Position numbers and translations under genes: made by a program. Under the pieces are notes generated by a model. That model saw nothing but the letters and a program-made list of their open reading frames with translations. It did not search any database and was not told the DNA's origin. From NCBI GenBank assembly GCA_963989245.1, contig OZ022351.1, positions 12,332,143 through 12,396,142 of the forward strand: 64,000 nt of DNA, written 5' to 3'. Positions 45,431 to 54,700 of the stretch are shown one piece after another (the first letter of the stretch is position 1; every line of letters starts with the position of its first letter). This DNA is from Nansenia antarctica. Its lineage: Eukaryota > Chordata > Actinopteri > Argentiniformes > Microstomatidae.

Positions 45431-48400
45431 GTGAGCCGTGTCTCTCACTCCCCACCAACCACCAGCCCAGCCAGGTTCTCTGTCACCCTCTCCTGGCAGG
45501 GGCATTACCTCACGGTCGAGGCCATCATCGATTCGGGGGCAGACGAGAACTTTATGGACGCCCAGCTGGCCCGCTCAGCTGCCATTCCCCTCGTTGCCCT
45601 AGAAAACCCCCTCTCCGTCTCAGCCCTAGATGGACACAACCTGGGGCCTCTCACCCACCGCTCTACACCCCTCTCCTTGACCGTCTCCGGGAACCATGTG
45701 GAGGAGATACGGTTTTACATCCTCAAGACCCCCCAGTCCCCGCTCATCCTGGGACGACCGTGGCTCGAGCTCCACATCCCCCATGTCAGCTATGGTGAGG
45801 GACGTATCCTGAGCTGGAGTACCTCCTGTTACGCCCGGTGCCTCCGTGCCGCCCATACTCCCTCATCGCCTCTGCGACCGCCTCCGGCTTCCCCTGATCT
45901 CTCCTCCATCCCAGAGGTCTACCACGACCTAGGAGAGGCCTTCAGTAAGGAGCGTGCTCGCACCCTGCCCCCTCACCGGCCCTACGACTGTGCCGTCGAG
46001 CTCCGCCCTGGCAACAAACTCCCAGTCAGTCGCCTCTACAACCTTGCCCCCCCGGAGAAGGCAGCCATGGACACCTACATCTCCGACTGTCTGGCTGAGG
46101 GGCTCATCCGTCCATCACACTCCCCGGTGGCAGCGGGGTTTTTCTTCGTAAAGAAGAAGGATGGAACCCTCAGGCCATGCATCGACTACCGTGAGCTCAA
46201 TGCCATCACCATCCGGAGCACCTATCCTCTTCCCCTCATGAGCTCCAACTTTGAGCCCCTCCTTGGGGCCACCATCTTCACAAAGCTGGACCTCCGGAAC
46301 GCCTACCATCTGGTCCGGATTCGTGAGGGCGACGAGTGGAAGACGGCGTTCAAAACCCCCCGTGGCCACTATGAGTACCTCGTCATGCCCTTTGGTCTCA
46401 CTAACGCCCCCTCCGTCTTTCAGGCCCTCATGAACGACGTCCTCAGGGACATGCTGGACATCTTTGTCGTCCTCTACCTGGACGACATCCTAGTATTCTC
46501 CAGGAACCCTGAGGAGCACGTCCAACATGTCCGCCTAGTCCTCCAGCGCCTACTGGAGAATCGCCTTTTTATTAAGGCTGAGAAGTGCTCTTTCCACACT
46601 CACTCTGTGGAATTCCTGGGGCTCATCGTGGAGGGTGGGTTGACTCGCCCTGACCCCAAGAAGACTCGGGCCGTCGTCGACTGGGGCCAACCTACCACCC
46701 GGAAACAGCTGCAGTCCTTCCTCGGCTTTGCCAACTTCTACCGGCGATTCATCCGGGACTTCAGCCGGGTAGCCGCCCCCCTCACTGCCCTCACCTCCCC
46801 CCTGCGCCAGTTCATGTGGACACCAGCAGCCAGCGCTGCCTTCAGTGACCTGAAGAGGCTCTTCACCTCGGCGCCGGTCCTAATCAACCCAGACCCCTCT
46901 AGGCCCTTCATTGTGGAAGTGGACGCCTCAGACACGGGCGTCGGTGGCGTGCTCTCTCAACGGTCGGAGGACCAGACCGTGCACCCCTGCGCCTTCTACT
47001 GCCGCCGTTATACCTCCGCCGAGGCCAACTACGACATCGGGAACCGCGAGCTGCTGGCGGTGGTGGAGGCGTTCCACGAGTGGCGGCACTGGCTGGAGGG
47101 CGCAGAGCACCCCTTCACCGTCTGGTCGGACCACAAGAACCTAACCTACATCAAGTCGGCCAGGCGGTTGAACTCCCGTCAGGCACGCTGGGCCCTGTTC
47201 CTCGGGCGGTTTAACTTCCACCTCACGTTCCGTCCGGGCTCCCTGAACGCCAAGGCTGACTCCCTTTCTCGGCTCCATGCCGCAGAGGAGGAACCCACCA
47301 CTCCTGACACCATCGTTCCATCCTCCCGGGTCGTTGGAGTGGTCACCCTGGAGATCGAGGCGGTGGTCAGAGCTGCCCAGCGCACCCAGCCAGACCCCCG
47401 ACCTGGTTCCCCCGGTCGCCTCTTCGTCCCGGACACCGTCAGGACCAAGGTGATGCAGTGGGGCCACGCCAGCCGCTTCGCCTGCCACCCTGGGGCCCTA
47501 CGCACACTGTCCTTCCTGCGCCAGCGGTTCTGGTGGCCCACCATGGCCGCGAACGTCAGGGAGTTCGTCTCGGCCTGCCCTACCTGCGCTCGCAGCAAGG
47601 CATCCCATCGGCCGCCATCGGGACTGCTGCAGCTTCTACCCGTGCCCGGTCGACCGTGGTCCCACCTCGCCATGGACTTCGTGACCGGCCTTCCCCCGTC
47701 TCTGGGCAACACGGTCATCCTCACCATCGTAGACCGCTTCTCCAAGTCTGTGCGGTTGGTGGCTCTGACAAAGCTACCGACCTCGGCGGAGACGGCGGAG
47801 CTACTGACCACCCACGTCTTCCGCCGTTACGGGCTTCCCCAGGATGTGGTTTCCGACCGTGGTCCCCAGTTCACGTCCAAGGTGTGGCATTCCTTCTGTT
47901 CGGGGATTGGGGCCACGACCAGCCTCTCCTCCGGCTACCATCCCCAGACCAATGGGCAGGCGGAGAGAGCCAACCAAAGCCTGGAGTCGGCACTCCGCTG
48001 CATGTCCTCCCTCCATCCATCCTCCTGGAGCAAGGACCTACCCTGGGTGGAGTACTCATTAAACGCCATGGTCAATGAAGCCACCGGCCGGTCCCCCTTC
48101 GAGTGCTCCTTGGGGTACCAGCCACCCCTGCTTTCTACCCAGGAGGGCGAAGCATCAGTACCATCGGTCCAAGCACACCTCCTTCGCTGTCGTCGGGTCT
48201 GGACCTCCGTACGCTCGGCCTTGCTTCGGGCCACCGCCCGAACCACCCGGAGCGCCAACCGTCGTCGCACTCCAGCTCCTGAGTACCAGGTTGGCCAGAT
48301 GGTCTGGCTCTCCACGGCTGATCTCCCCCTCAATGTCCCCTCCCGGAAGTTGGCTTCGAGGTACATCGGCCCCTACGCCATCGACCGGGTCATTAACCCC

Positions 48401-48826
48401 GCTGCCATCCGGCTGGTCCTCCCTCACTCCCTCCGTCGGATCCACCCGGTGTTCCACGTCTCCCGGGTAAAGCCCTATGTCGCCAGCGACCTGATGCCAC
48501 CAACCCCTGCACCGCCCCCTCCTCAGTTGGTGGATGGCCACCCCCAGTGGGCAGTGAGGAGACTCCTGAGGGTTCGTCGCTGTGGCCGGGGTTTCCAGTA
48601 CCTGGTTGACTGGGAGGGATATGGCCCAGAGGAGCGGAGCTGGATTCCCCGGTCCCAGATCATGTCCCCAGTCCTCCTCAGGGACTTCTATCGGGCCCAC
48701 CCGGATGCTCCGGGCCGGTCGCCAGGAGGCTCCCGCTCGGAGGGGGGTCCTGTTACGGCTGGGCCTCCACACACACCCTCCCCCGCCCCCACAGCTCGAG
48801 CACAGCGTGCTCTCCGCCGCAGGTGA
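45431..48826 (+). CDS. pol of element C: protease, RT, RNase H, integrase, chromodomain
   Basis: 1131 codons, open. Same order and motifs as B: DSG protease, YLDDILVF, VEVDASDTG, integrase zinc motif and DD35E (MDF, SDRGPQF, GQAERANQS), then a chromodomain (QYLVDWEGYGPEERSW). It is in the -1 frame relative to gag. The first in-frame codon listed is GTG, so the real product is expected as a Gag-Pol fusion. The final 25 codons are in the 3' LTR. Confidence 0.95.
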   Translation: MSRVSHSPPTTSPARFSVTLSWQGHYLTVEAIIDSGADENFMDAQLARSAAIPLVALENPLSVSALDGHNLGPLTHRSTPLSLTVSGNHVEEIRFYILKTPQSPLILGRPWLELHIPHVSYGEGRILSWSTSCYARCLRAAHTPSSPLRPPPASPDLSSIPEVYHDLGEAFSKERARTLPPHRPYDCAVELRPGNKLPVSRLYNLAPPEKAAMDTYISDCLAEGLIRPSHSPVAAGFFFVKKKDGTLRPCIDYRELNAITIRSTYPLPLMSSNFEPLLGATIFTKLDLRNAYHLVRIREGDEWKTAFKTPRGHYEYLVMPFGLTNAPSVFQALMNDVLRDMLDIFVVLYLDDILVFSRNPEEHVQHVRLVLQRLLENRLFIKAEKCSFHTHSVEFLGLIVEGGLTRPDPKKTRAVVDWGQPTTRKQLQSFLGFANFYRRFIRDFSRVAAPLTALTSPLRQFMWTPAASAAFSDLKRLFTSAPVLINPDPSRPFIVEVDASDTGVGGVLSQRSEDQTVHPCAFYCRRYTSAEANYDIGNRELLAVVEAFHEWRHWLEGAEHPFTVWSDHKNLTYIKSARRLNSRQARWALFLGRFNFHLTFRPGSLNAKADSLSRLHAAEEEPTTPDTIVPSSRVVGVVTLEIEAVVRAAQRTQPDPRPGSPGRLFVPDTVRTKVMQWGHASRFACHPGALRTLSFLRQRFWWPTMAANVREFVSACPTCARSKASHRPPSGLLQLLPVPGRPWSHLAMDFVTGLPPSLGNTVILTIVDRFSKSVRLVALTKLPTSAETAELLTTHVFRRYGLPQDVVSDRGPQFTSKVWHSFCSGIGATTSLSSGYHPQTNGQAERANQSLESALRCMSSLHPSSWSKDLPWVEYSLNAMVNEATGRSPFECSLGYQPPLLSTQEGEASVPSVQAHLLRCRRVWTSVRSALLRATARTTRSANRRRTPAPEYQVGQMVWLSTADLPLNVPSRKLASRYIGPYAIDRVINPAAIRLVLPHSLRRIHPVFHVSRVKPYVASDLMPPTPAPPPPQLVDGHPQWAVRRLLRVRRCGRGFQYLVDWEGYGPEERSWIPRSQIMSPVLLRDFYRAHPDAPGRSPGGSRSEGGPVTAGPPHTPSPAPTARAQRALRRR
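48739..48750 (+). other. Polypurine tract of element C
   Basis: GGAGGGGGGTCC immediately before the 3' LTR. Confidence 0.7.
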
Positions 48827-49116
48827 GGCTTGTCCCCGCTAATTGGATTATCAGCCAAACCAGCACACCTGTCTCCACTCCCAATCAACCCTCTGCCTAC
48901 ATCTACTCTGGACTTCCCTTCACTCATCGTCAGTTCTTCTCTAAGAATGGCCTGCCCACGCCAGCCACTACCCCCAGCCCGCCAGGCTGAAACCCCCGGA
49001 CTCATCATCCCTGTTTTTCCACCCCTCCTTCACTGTAAATAAATACCCTACGGGGCTTCACAGTATTCTGCCTCCATTGTCGTGTCCTTGAGCCCCCTCG
49101 CCCCCGTGTCATAACA
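48751..49116 (+). repeat. 3' LTR of element C
   Basis: 366 bp, paired with 43972-44337. Visible differences include CCCAGTC versus CCCAATC and TTCCCTAAG versus TTCTCTAAG. Confidence 0.96.
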
Positions 49117-49121
49117 AGAAG

Positions 49122-49694
49122 AACACAAATGAGAAGAAGAGGAGGAAGGACTTACTTAAAGAGTACTTTATTGTCCATTATGACAGGGAAATGGATTTTA
49201 TTTTTTATTTTTTACCATTTCTTGCTTGCAAAAAGCAGGGCCTGGTGTATTTTTTCCCTCTGCGTAAATGTCTCCCCTTTTTACAAGAGGTAGTCATCCG
49301 ATACTGCTGGCTGCTGCCCTTGTCCTTTGCTTTACTTCCTTGAGATCTGTTACTACTGTATGAGCTATGTTAACTAGTGAAGTGTGTGATGGAGCTGTGG
49401 TCGTCCAGGATGGAGTGGTTATCTGTGAGCAGGGCAAGAATGGCTGTGTTACTTAAAGTAGGACGTGATGGGTGACGGACTGGTGCAGTCGTGGGTGTAG
49501 TAGAGTGTGTCTTTGCAAATAACATATTAGGCCACCCTATAGTTTTCGTTCTGATAATAAAAAGTGCATGGCTGTTTGGGATTATGTGACCAAAACAGGA
49601 ACAAGAGAAAACACTCATATGCATACCCTGATTACAGTTAGACAATATGGATCATCTGTCATCATCTCTTATTACAATGGATGAATTCTCTCGC
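49122..49694. other. Unassigned spacer between elements C and D
   Basis: 573 bp with no recognised gene or repeat. Confidence 0.4.
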
Positions 49695-49698
49695 CATG

Positions 49699-49993
49699 TG
49701 TAACAGAGTTGGGAATGTATGTTTAGTTGTGGTGAATGTAGATGAGTTTCGCCGTGCTTGAGCAGCCCTGGTTGTTGTTGGAGCCCCCCTTTGGAGTTTG
49801 GGTGTACTGCAGGTCTGCGCGTTCTTTTGTCCTTCTCTTGTTGCCGTACTTACGGTGGAACCAGAACATGGCCGCCATCTTAATGGATTTACAAGAGTTG
49901 CAGAACAGAGAAGAATTGTGTTTTATGTGTCTTCTCTGCAGGTCAAATAAAAGAATTGAATGAAAGAAGGTTGCCTGTTTGACCATCGTTACA
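49699..49993 (+). repeat. 5' LTR of element D
   Basis: 295 bp, TGTAAC...GTTACA. The termini themselves form a short inverted repeat. AATAAA lies near 49947. Confidence 0.97.
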
Positions 49994-49994
49994 C

Positions 49995-50006
49995 TGGTGC
50001 CGTGAC
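49995..50006 (+). other. Primer binding site for tRNA-His, element D
   Basis: TGGTGCCGTGAC, one base after the LTR, complements the last 12 bases of tRNA-His with CCA. The match then breaks down. Confidence 0.7.
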
Positions 50007-50265
50007 ACGTCGATCTCAAGATCAGCTGAACGCCGATCTCCGTGGATGCTGCGTGGATGCCAGGTCTTAGTGTGATAGATCAAGTGTGGTCAGAGTATTA
50101 TAGTAAATGGTCATTCAGTCTGAGGTCTGTGATTACATCAGTTTAAAAAGTGCTTTGATTGTTTGGTTTTTATGTCCTGCTGTAACTTTATATTTTTTTT
50201 TAAACATTATTTTTTATTTTATTTTTTTCATTCAGTAATATTACACAACGCAAGTCTGTACCACT

Positions 50266-51783
50266 ATGGCTCAGAGGCCAGGTTTTAATGATGAGATTTT
50301 TGCCAGTCCAGTGTTGCCTATGGGGAGGGGTGCATGGGGGGCATGTCAGAGCAGAGCAGACAGTGCTGTCATCGGTGGGTTGAATAGTAGGGAGGTGGGG
50401 TGTTCCCAGTTGTCTACTGACAGTGGTAGAGGCACAGGGTCAGGTCAGGACCCAGGTTGTGCTGCTGTCGGACAGTTTACAGGGGAGGCTCCTCCCACAT
50501 CCACACCCAGTGTTAATGACACTGAAGCTCTTCATCACCTTTCAGACATGATGGGTCAGCTAGGTGCTCAGATTGGCGAGTCCATTGTAACCAAGTTAAT
50601 TTCAGCTGGTGTAGTTCACTCAAGTAGTATGAGCAGTGCACACCTCAACTGCACATCGCCTCCAGATCCTGTAACTGATCCTAATGTTGTTAGACAGGAG
50701 GTTCCGCGCGTTACTGTGAATGTAAAATCAGACAGGGAACCACCAATGTTCCGAGGTGATAGTTCTGATAAGTGTTCAGTCCAGGACTGGATTGACATGT
50801 CTAAAGCTTATCTGAGAAAGCAGAAATGTCCAATGCATGAACAGGCTGAGGAGACACTGGCAAGGCTGATGGGTAAGGCAAAGGATGTCGTGAGGGTTGG
50901 TTTGCGTAGCGATCAGACACTTGATGTGAAGCAGAACCCTGATCTCATCTATGATATCCTTCTCAAGTACTTCAGTGATGTGTCATCATGCCTCCCGTTG
51001 TCAGATTTCTATGCCACTCTACCCAGACCCAATGAGAACCCTGTAGACTACTGGTTGAGGATCAACAAAGCAGCTGATGTAGCTGGTGAGGGCCTTCGCA
51101 GACAAGGTAGGAGGATGGAGAACGTGGGTGAAGAGGTAGCACGGATGTTTGTCAGGCATTGCCCGGACTCTGGACTATCCCGTATTCTGGAATGCAAGGC
51201 TATTGAGGAGTGGAGCTCACGAGACATACAGTTGAAGATTGATAATTATCAGAGAGAGCTGAGAGCCTCTGGCAGGACCGGTAGTTCTGTGCCATTGAAG
51301 AGCCATGCCACCGCCCTCCACACTGTGCAGTCTCATCCAGAGCCTTCGATTCAGTCTGTGTCTGAGCAGTGTTCCACCCAGTACCCCCCTGCTCCTGCCC
51401 ATGGTCCAGTGTACCACACACAGTGTCCGCCTTCTACCCTCATTCCTTCCCAGGACCATGCTTTAGGCCAGCTTCCGTGCCACTCCTCCGCGACTGCTGT
51501 GGCCCAGAACACTCAGCAATCTGAAGACAGGATTCTTGCTCGCATTATGGAGAGGCTGGAGCAGATGATGGGGAAAGTGCAGCAGCGTGACAGTGCTCCT
51601 CGTGGCGGAAGATACCAGGGTGGCGCCCGTGAGAAGGCCTGCCGAGTCTGTGATGACAGTAGACACACTACCATCTCACACTGCATGTCAGAGAGGCTGT
51701 GCTTTGTCTGTTTAGCCCCAGGTCACACAAAAGTTGAGTGTTCCCCCAGGTCGTCCCGAGCACCTCAGCCTCAGGGAAACTAG
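50266..51783 (+). CDS. gag of element D
   Basis: 505 residues from the ATG at 50266. A variable Gly/Ser-rich N terminus is followed by a capsid-like region (VQDWIDMSKAYLRKQ, then NPVDYWLRINKAADV). The C terminus has two zinc-binding motifs: C-X2-C-X4-H-X5-C (CRVCDDSRHTTISHC) and C-X2-C-X4-H-X4-C (CFVCLAPGHTKVEC). The frame is intact and ends at TAG directly after a GGGAAAC heptamer. Confidence 0.93.
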   Translation: MAQRPGFNDEIFASPVLPMGRGAWGACQSRADSAVIGGLNSREVGCSQLSTDSGRGTGSGQDPGCAAVGQFTGEAPPTSTPSVNDTEALHHLSDMMGQLGAQIGESIVTKLISAGVVHSSSMSSAHLNCTSPPDPVTDPNVVRQEVPRVTVNVKSDREPPMFRGDSSDKCSVQDWIDMSKAYLRKQKCPMHEQAEETLARLMGKAKDVVRVGLRSDQTLDVKQNPDLIYDILLKYFSDVSSCLPLSDFYATLPRPNENPVDYWLRINKAADVAGEGLRRQGRRMENVGEEVARMFVRHCPDSGLSRILECKAIEEWSSRDIQLKIDNYQRELRASGRTGSSVPLKSHATALHTVQSHPEPSIQSVSEQCSTQYPPAPAHGPVYHTQCPPSTLIPSQDHALGQLPCHSSATAVAQNTQQSEDRILARIMERLEQMMGKVQQRDSAPRGGRYQGGAREKACRVCDDSRHTTISHCMSERLCFVCLAPGHTKVECSPRSSRAPQPQGN

Positions 51784-54700
51784 TTGGCCTGTATTCAGAG
51801 GGAGAAAGTATAGGTCGCCAAGTAAACTCCCATTGTGAGGACGAATCTAGTGCTGAGACAGTGTATATAGCTCTCAAAAGCTCAAGTGATAACTCTGAAG
51901 ATATTGTTTATCAGAATACGCATACAATTAGTGGTAGTGACAGCCTTTTCTACACACCTGTGACAGTTGGTAATACAGTGACTCTGAATGCTATGCTAGA
52001 CAGTGGGTCTATGGCTTGTACAATGAGTAAGACGGCAGAGGGAAAGCTTAGAGAGGTTGGAGTTGCTACAGAACATAACCAGTTCAGTTCAAATGTGGTG
52101 CTTGTTGGCTGTGGTGGTCGCCGTGTCAAGCCTGAGTCAGCTTTCAACGTGGAAATGGAGGTGTATGGCTGTAGGATTATGGTTCCCACTCTGGTAGTTG
52201 AAGGCCAGCATGATGAGTTGATACTAGGCACCAATGTTATTAAATATATCCTCCGGCAGTATAAGCAATGTGATGGCTACTGGAAGGCTGTGTCTACGCC
52301 CTGTCCTGCTGGCGATCCAGAATCTGAACAGTTTCTCTCGATGCTCGCTGGTCTGAACCGTTGGCGAGGTGACGTCATACCTGACAAGATAGGCACAGTC
52401 AGGTGCAACTCAGCCGTGTGTCTTGAGCCTGGTCGGGAGTACCTGATGTGGGGCAAGCTACCCAAGTCCACTATTGTGTCTCCTGGTAGCGCTGTGATGA
52501 CAGAGCCCACATCGTGTCGCTCAGCTCCAAGAGGGGTTCTGGTGGCCAGAGTTGTTACTCCTTTGTGGGGAGACGGATGGGTTCCATTGAAGCTGATCAA
52601 CTCGTCCGACAGGCCCGTCTTGGTAAGACGCAATGCTAAATTGGCCGACGTCTTCTCCTGCATTGCGCTCGAGGACATGGATGAGACCGGACCTGCTGAG
52701 GTCCCACTACTCAGTTGCTGTCAAGTAACCCCGTCCAGTGAAAATGCGGCCCGCACTGTTGATGAGGAACTGAAGTACATGGGATTGAGTGGGCTCGACA
52801 TACACTCCTGTGACGTGTCTGAACAGTGTAGAAGCAAGATGGCTGACCTGGTTGTGCGCTACAAGGACATCTTCTCACGCCATCACCTGGATTGTGGAGA
52901 GGCAAAGGGCTTCATACATCGCATTCACCTCTCAGATCACAGGCCATTCCGGCTCCCATTCAGACGAGTGCCCCCCAGTCAGTATCAGAAGTTGCGCCAA
53001 GTACTGAGTGAGATGGAGGAGAAAGATATAATCAGGAAGTCAACCAGTGAATATGCATCTCCGTTGGTTCTTGTATGGAAAAAGAACGGAGATCTCCGTA
53101 TCTGTACAGACTTTCGCTGGCTGAACAAGAGGACCCTGAAGGATGCTCACCCTCTCCCTCACCAGGCCGACTGCTTAGCTGCACTTGGAGGTAACTCCTT
53201 GTTTAGTATTATGGATCTAACCTCAGGGTTTTATAACATGCCACTACACGAGGATGACAGAAAGTACTCTGCCTTTACAACACCTATGGGCTTGTATGAG
53301 TATAATCGCCTCCCGCAGGGCCTCTGTAATAGTCCTGGGAGCTTCATGCGTATGATGACTAGCATTTTCGGAGACCAGAACTATCTGAGCTTACTGGTTT
53401 ATCTGGATGATTTATTGGTGTACGCCCCTGATGAGAGGACAGCTCTGGAACGCTTGGAGATGGTGTTCAGTAGACTGCGTGGTCATAACCTGAAATTGGC
53501 CCCCAAGAAGTGTTTTTTTCTCCGGAAATCCGTCAAATTCCTCGGCCACATAATTAATGACAACGGTGTGTTGACTGATCCCAGCAAAGTTGAGAGCATC
53601 GCAAAGATGACAAGTGCTGACCTGATGGAAGCGGACGGTGTAACCCCCTCACAGAAACGAATCAGATCTTTCTTGGGGATGATCAATTATTACCAGCACT
53701 TTGTGCCTAGCTTCTCCGCTATTGCAAAGCCTCTCTTCTCTCTGTTGACGGGCCAGAAGAGAAAAGGGAAGGTGAAACAGTCCAAACAAAGGTCACAAAG
53801 CAGGAAGTTGAAGGTTACTGACTGGACCCCCAAAACGGAGCAGGCTTTCCAGAAGCTGAAAACGGCGCTGGTTGAGACGGCTGTCCTGGCTCACCCTGAT
53901 TTCAGCCGTCCCTTCATGCTGTCAACGGACGCGTCCCTTGATGGCATCGGTGCTGTCCTGTCGCAGATCCAAGAGGGTGAAGACCGAGCGAGGCCAATCG
54001 CATTCGCCAGCAAGTCCCTCTCTCAGTCTCAGAGAAACTACCCAGCCCATCGGTTGGAATTCCTAGCCTTGAAGTGGAGTGTCTGTGACAAGTTCAGCCA
54101 TTGGTTGAAGGGGCATGATTTCACTGTTTGGACGGACAATAATCCATTGACTCATATCATGACGAAGCCCAAGCTGGACTGCTGCGAGCAACGATGGGTG
54201 GCTAAGTTAGCGAGCTATAACTTCGACATCAAGTACGTGCCAGGCCCACAGAATGTTGTCGCTGATGCCTTGAGTCGTGTGCCTTTCGTCAAGCAGAGAG
54301 TCAGTCACAGATTACTTGAAGAGCCCTACAAGAATCTCCTCTCCGAAGTCCAGGATGTGTCGAGTGCTTCTGTACAGGACGCCTTCCGGTCGTCCAATGA
54401 TAGTGGTGACACTCCACGCCAGGCAGAGAGTTACGCTCAAAGTGTCCCATCACCTCTGCATGTCCACGCTCAGTCTATGGAGATGGATGAAGTGTCTGTT
54501 GTTCTACAGTCATATGACGATCTGTGGGAGGTCGGAGCAAGAACGCGTGCTGTAGCAGTCTTGCACCATTTGCCTCAGTTAGTCCCAGGTGGTCAGGACT
54601 CACTTCCTGCTTACAGTGAGAAGGAACTCCGGGATGAACAGCTCAGAGACAGAACTCTCTCTCGAGTCTTGTACTATGTGGAGAGACATCGGAGACCCTC

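Larger units (their letters stand above)
43972..49116 (+). mobile_element. LTR retrotransposon C, chromovirus, sister of B
   Basis: A 5145-bp element with 366-bp LTRs (three differences by eye) and target duplication AGAAG at 43967-43971 and 49117-49121. Same domain plan as B in the opposite orientation. gag is broken by one base deletion and pol is open. The different target duplications show that B and C are independent insertions, not a segmental inversion. Confidence 0.97.

Noticed and set aside
38208..49116. B and C as one segmental inverted duplication
   Set aside because: Each element has its own target-site duplication, and their LTRs differ in length and content, so they inserted separately.
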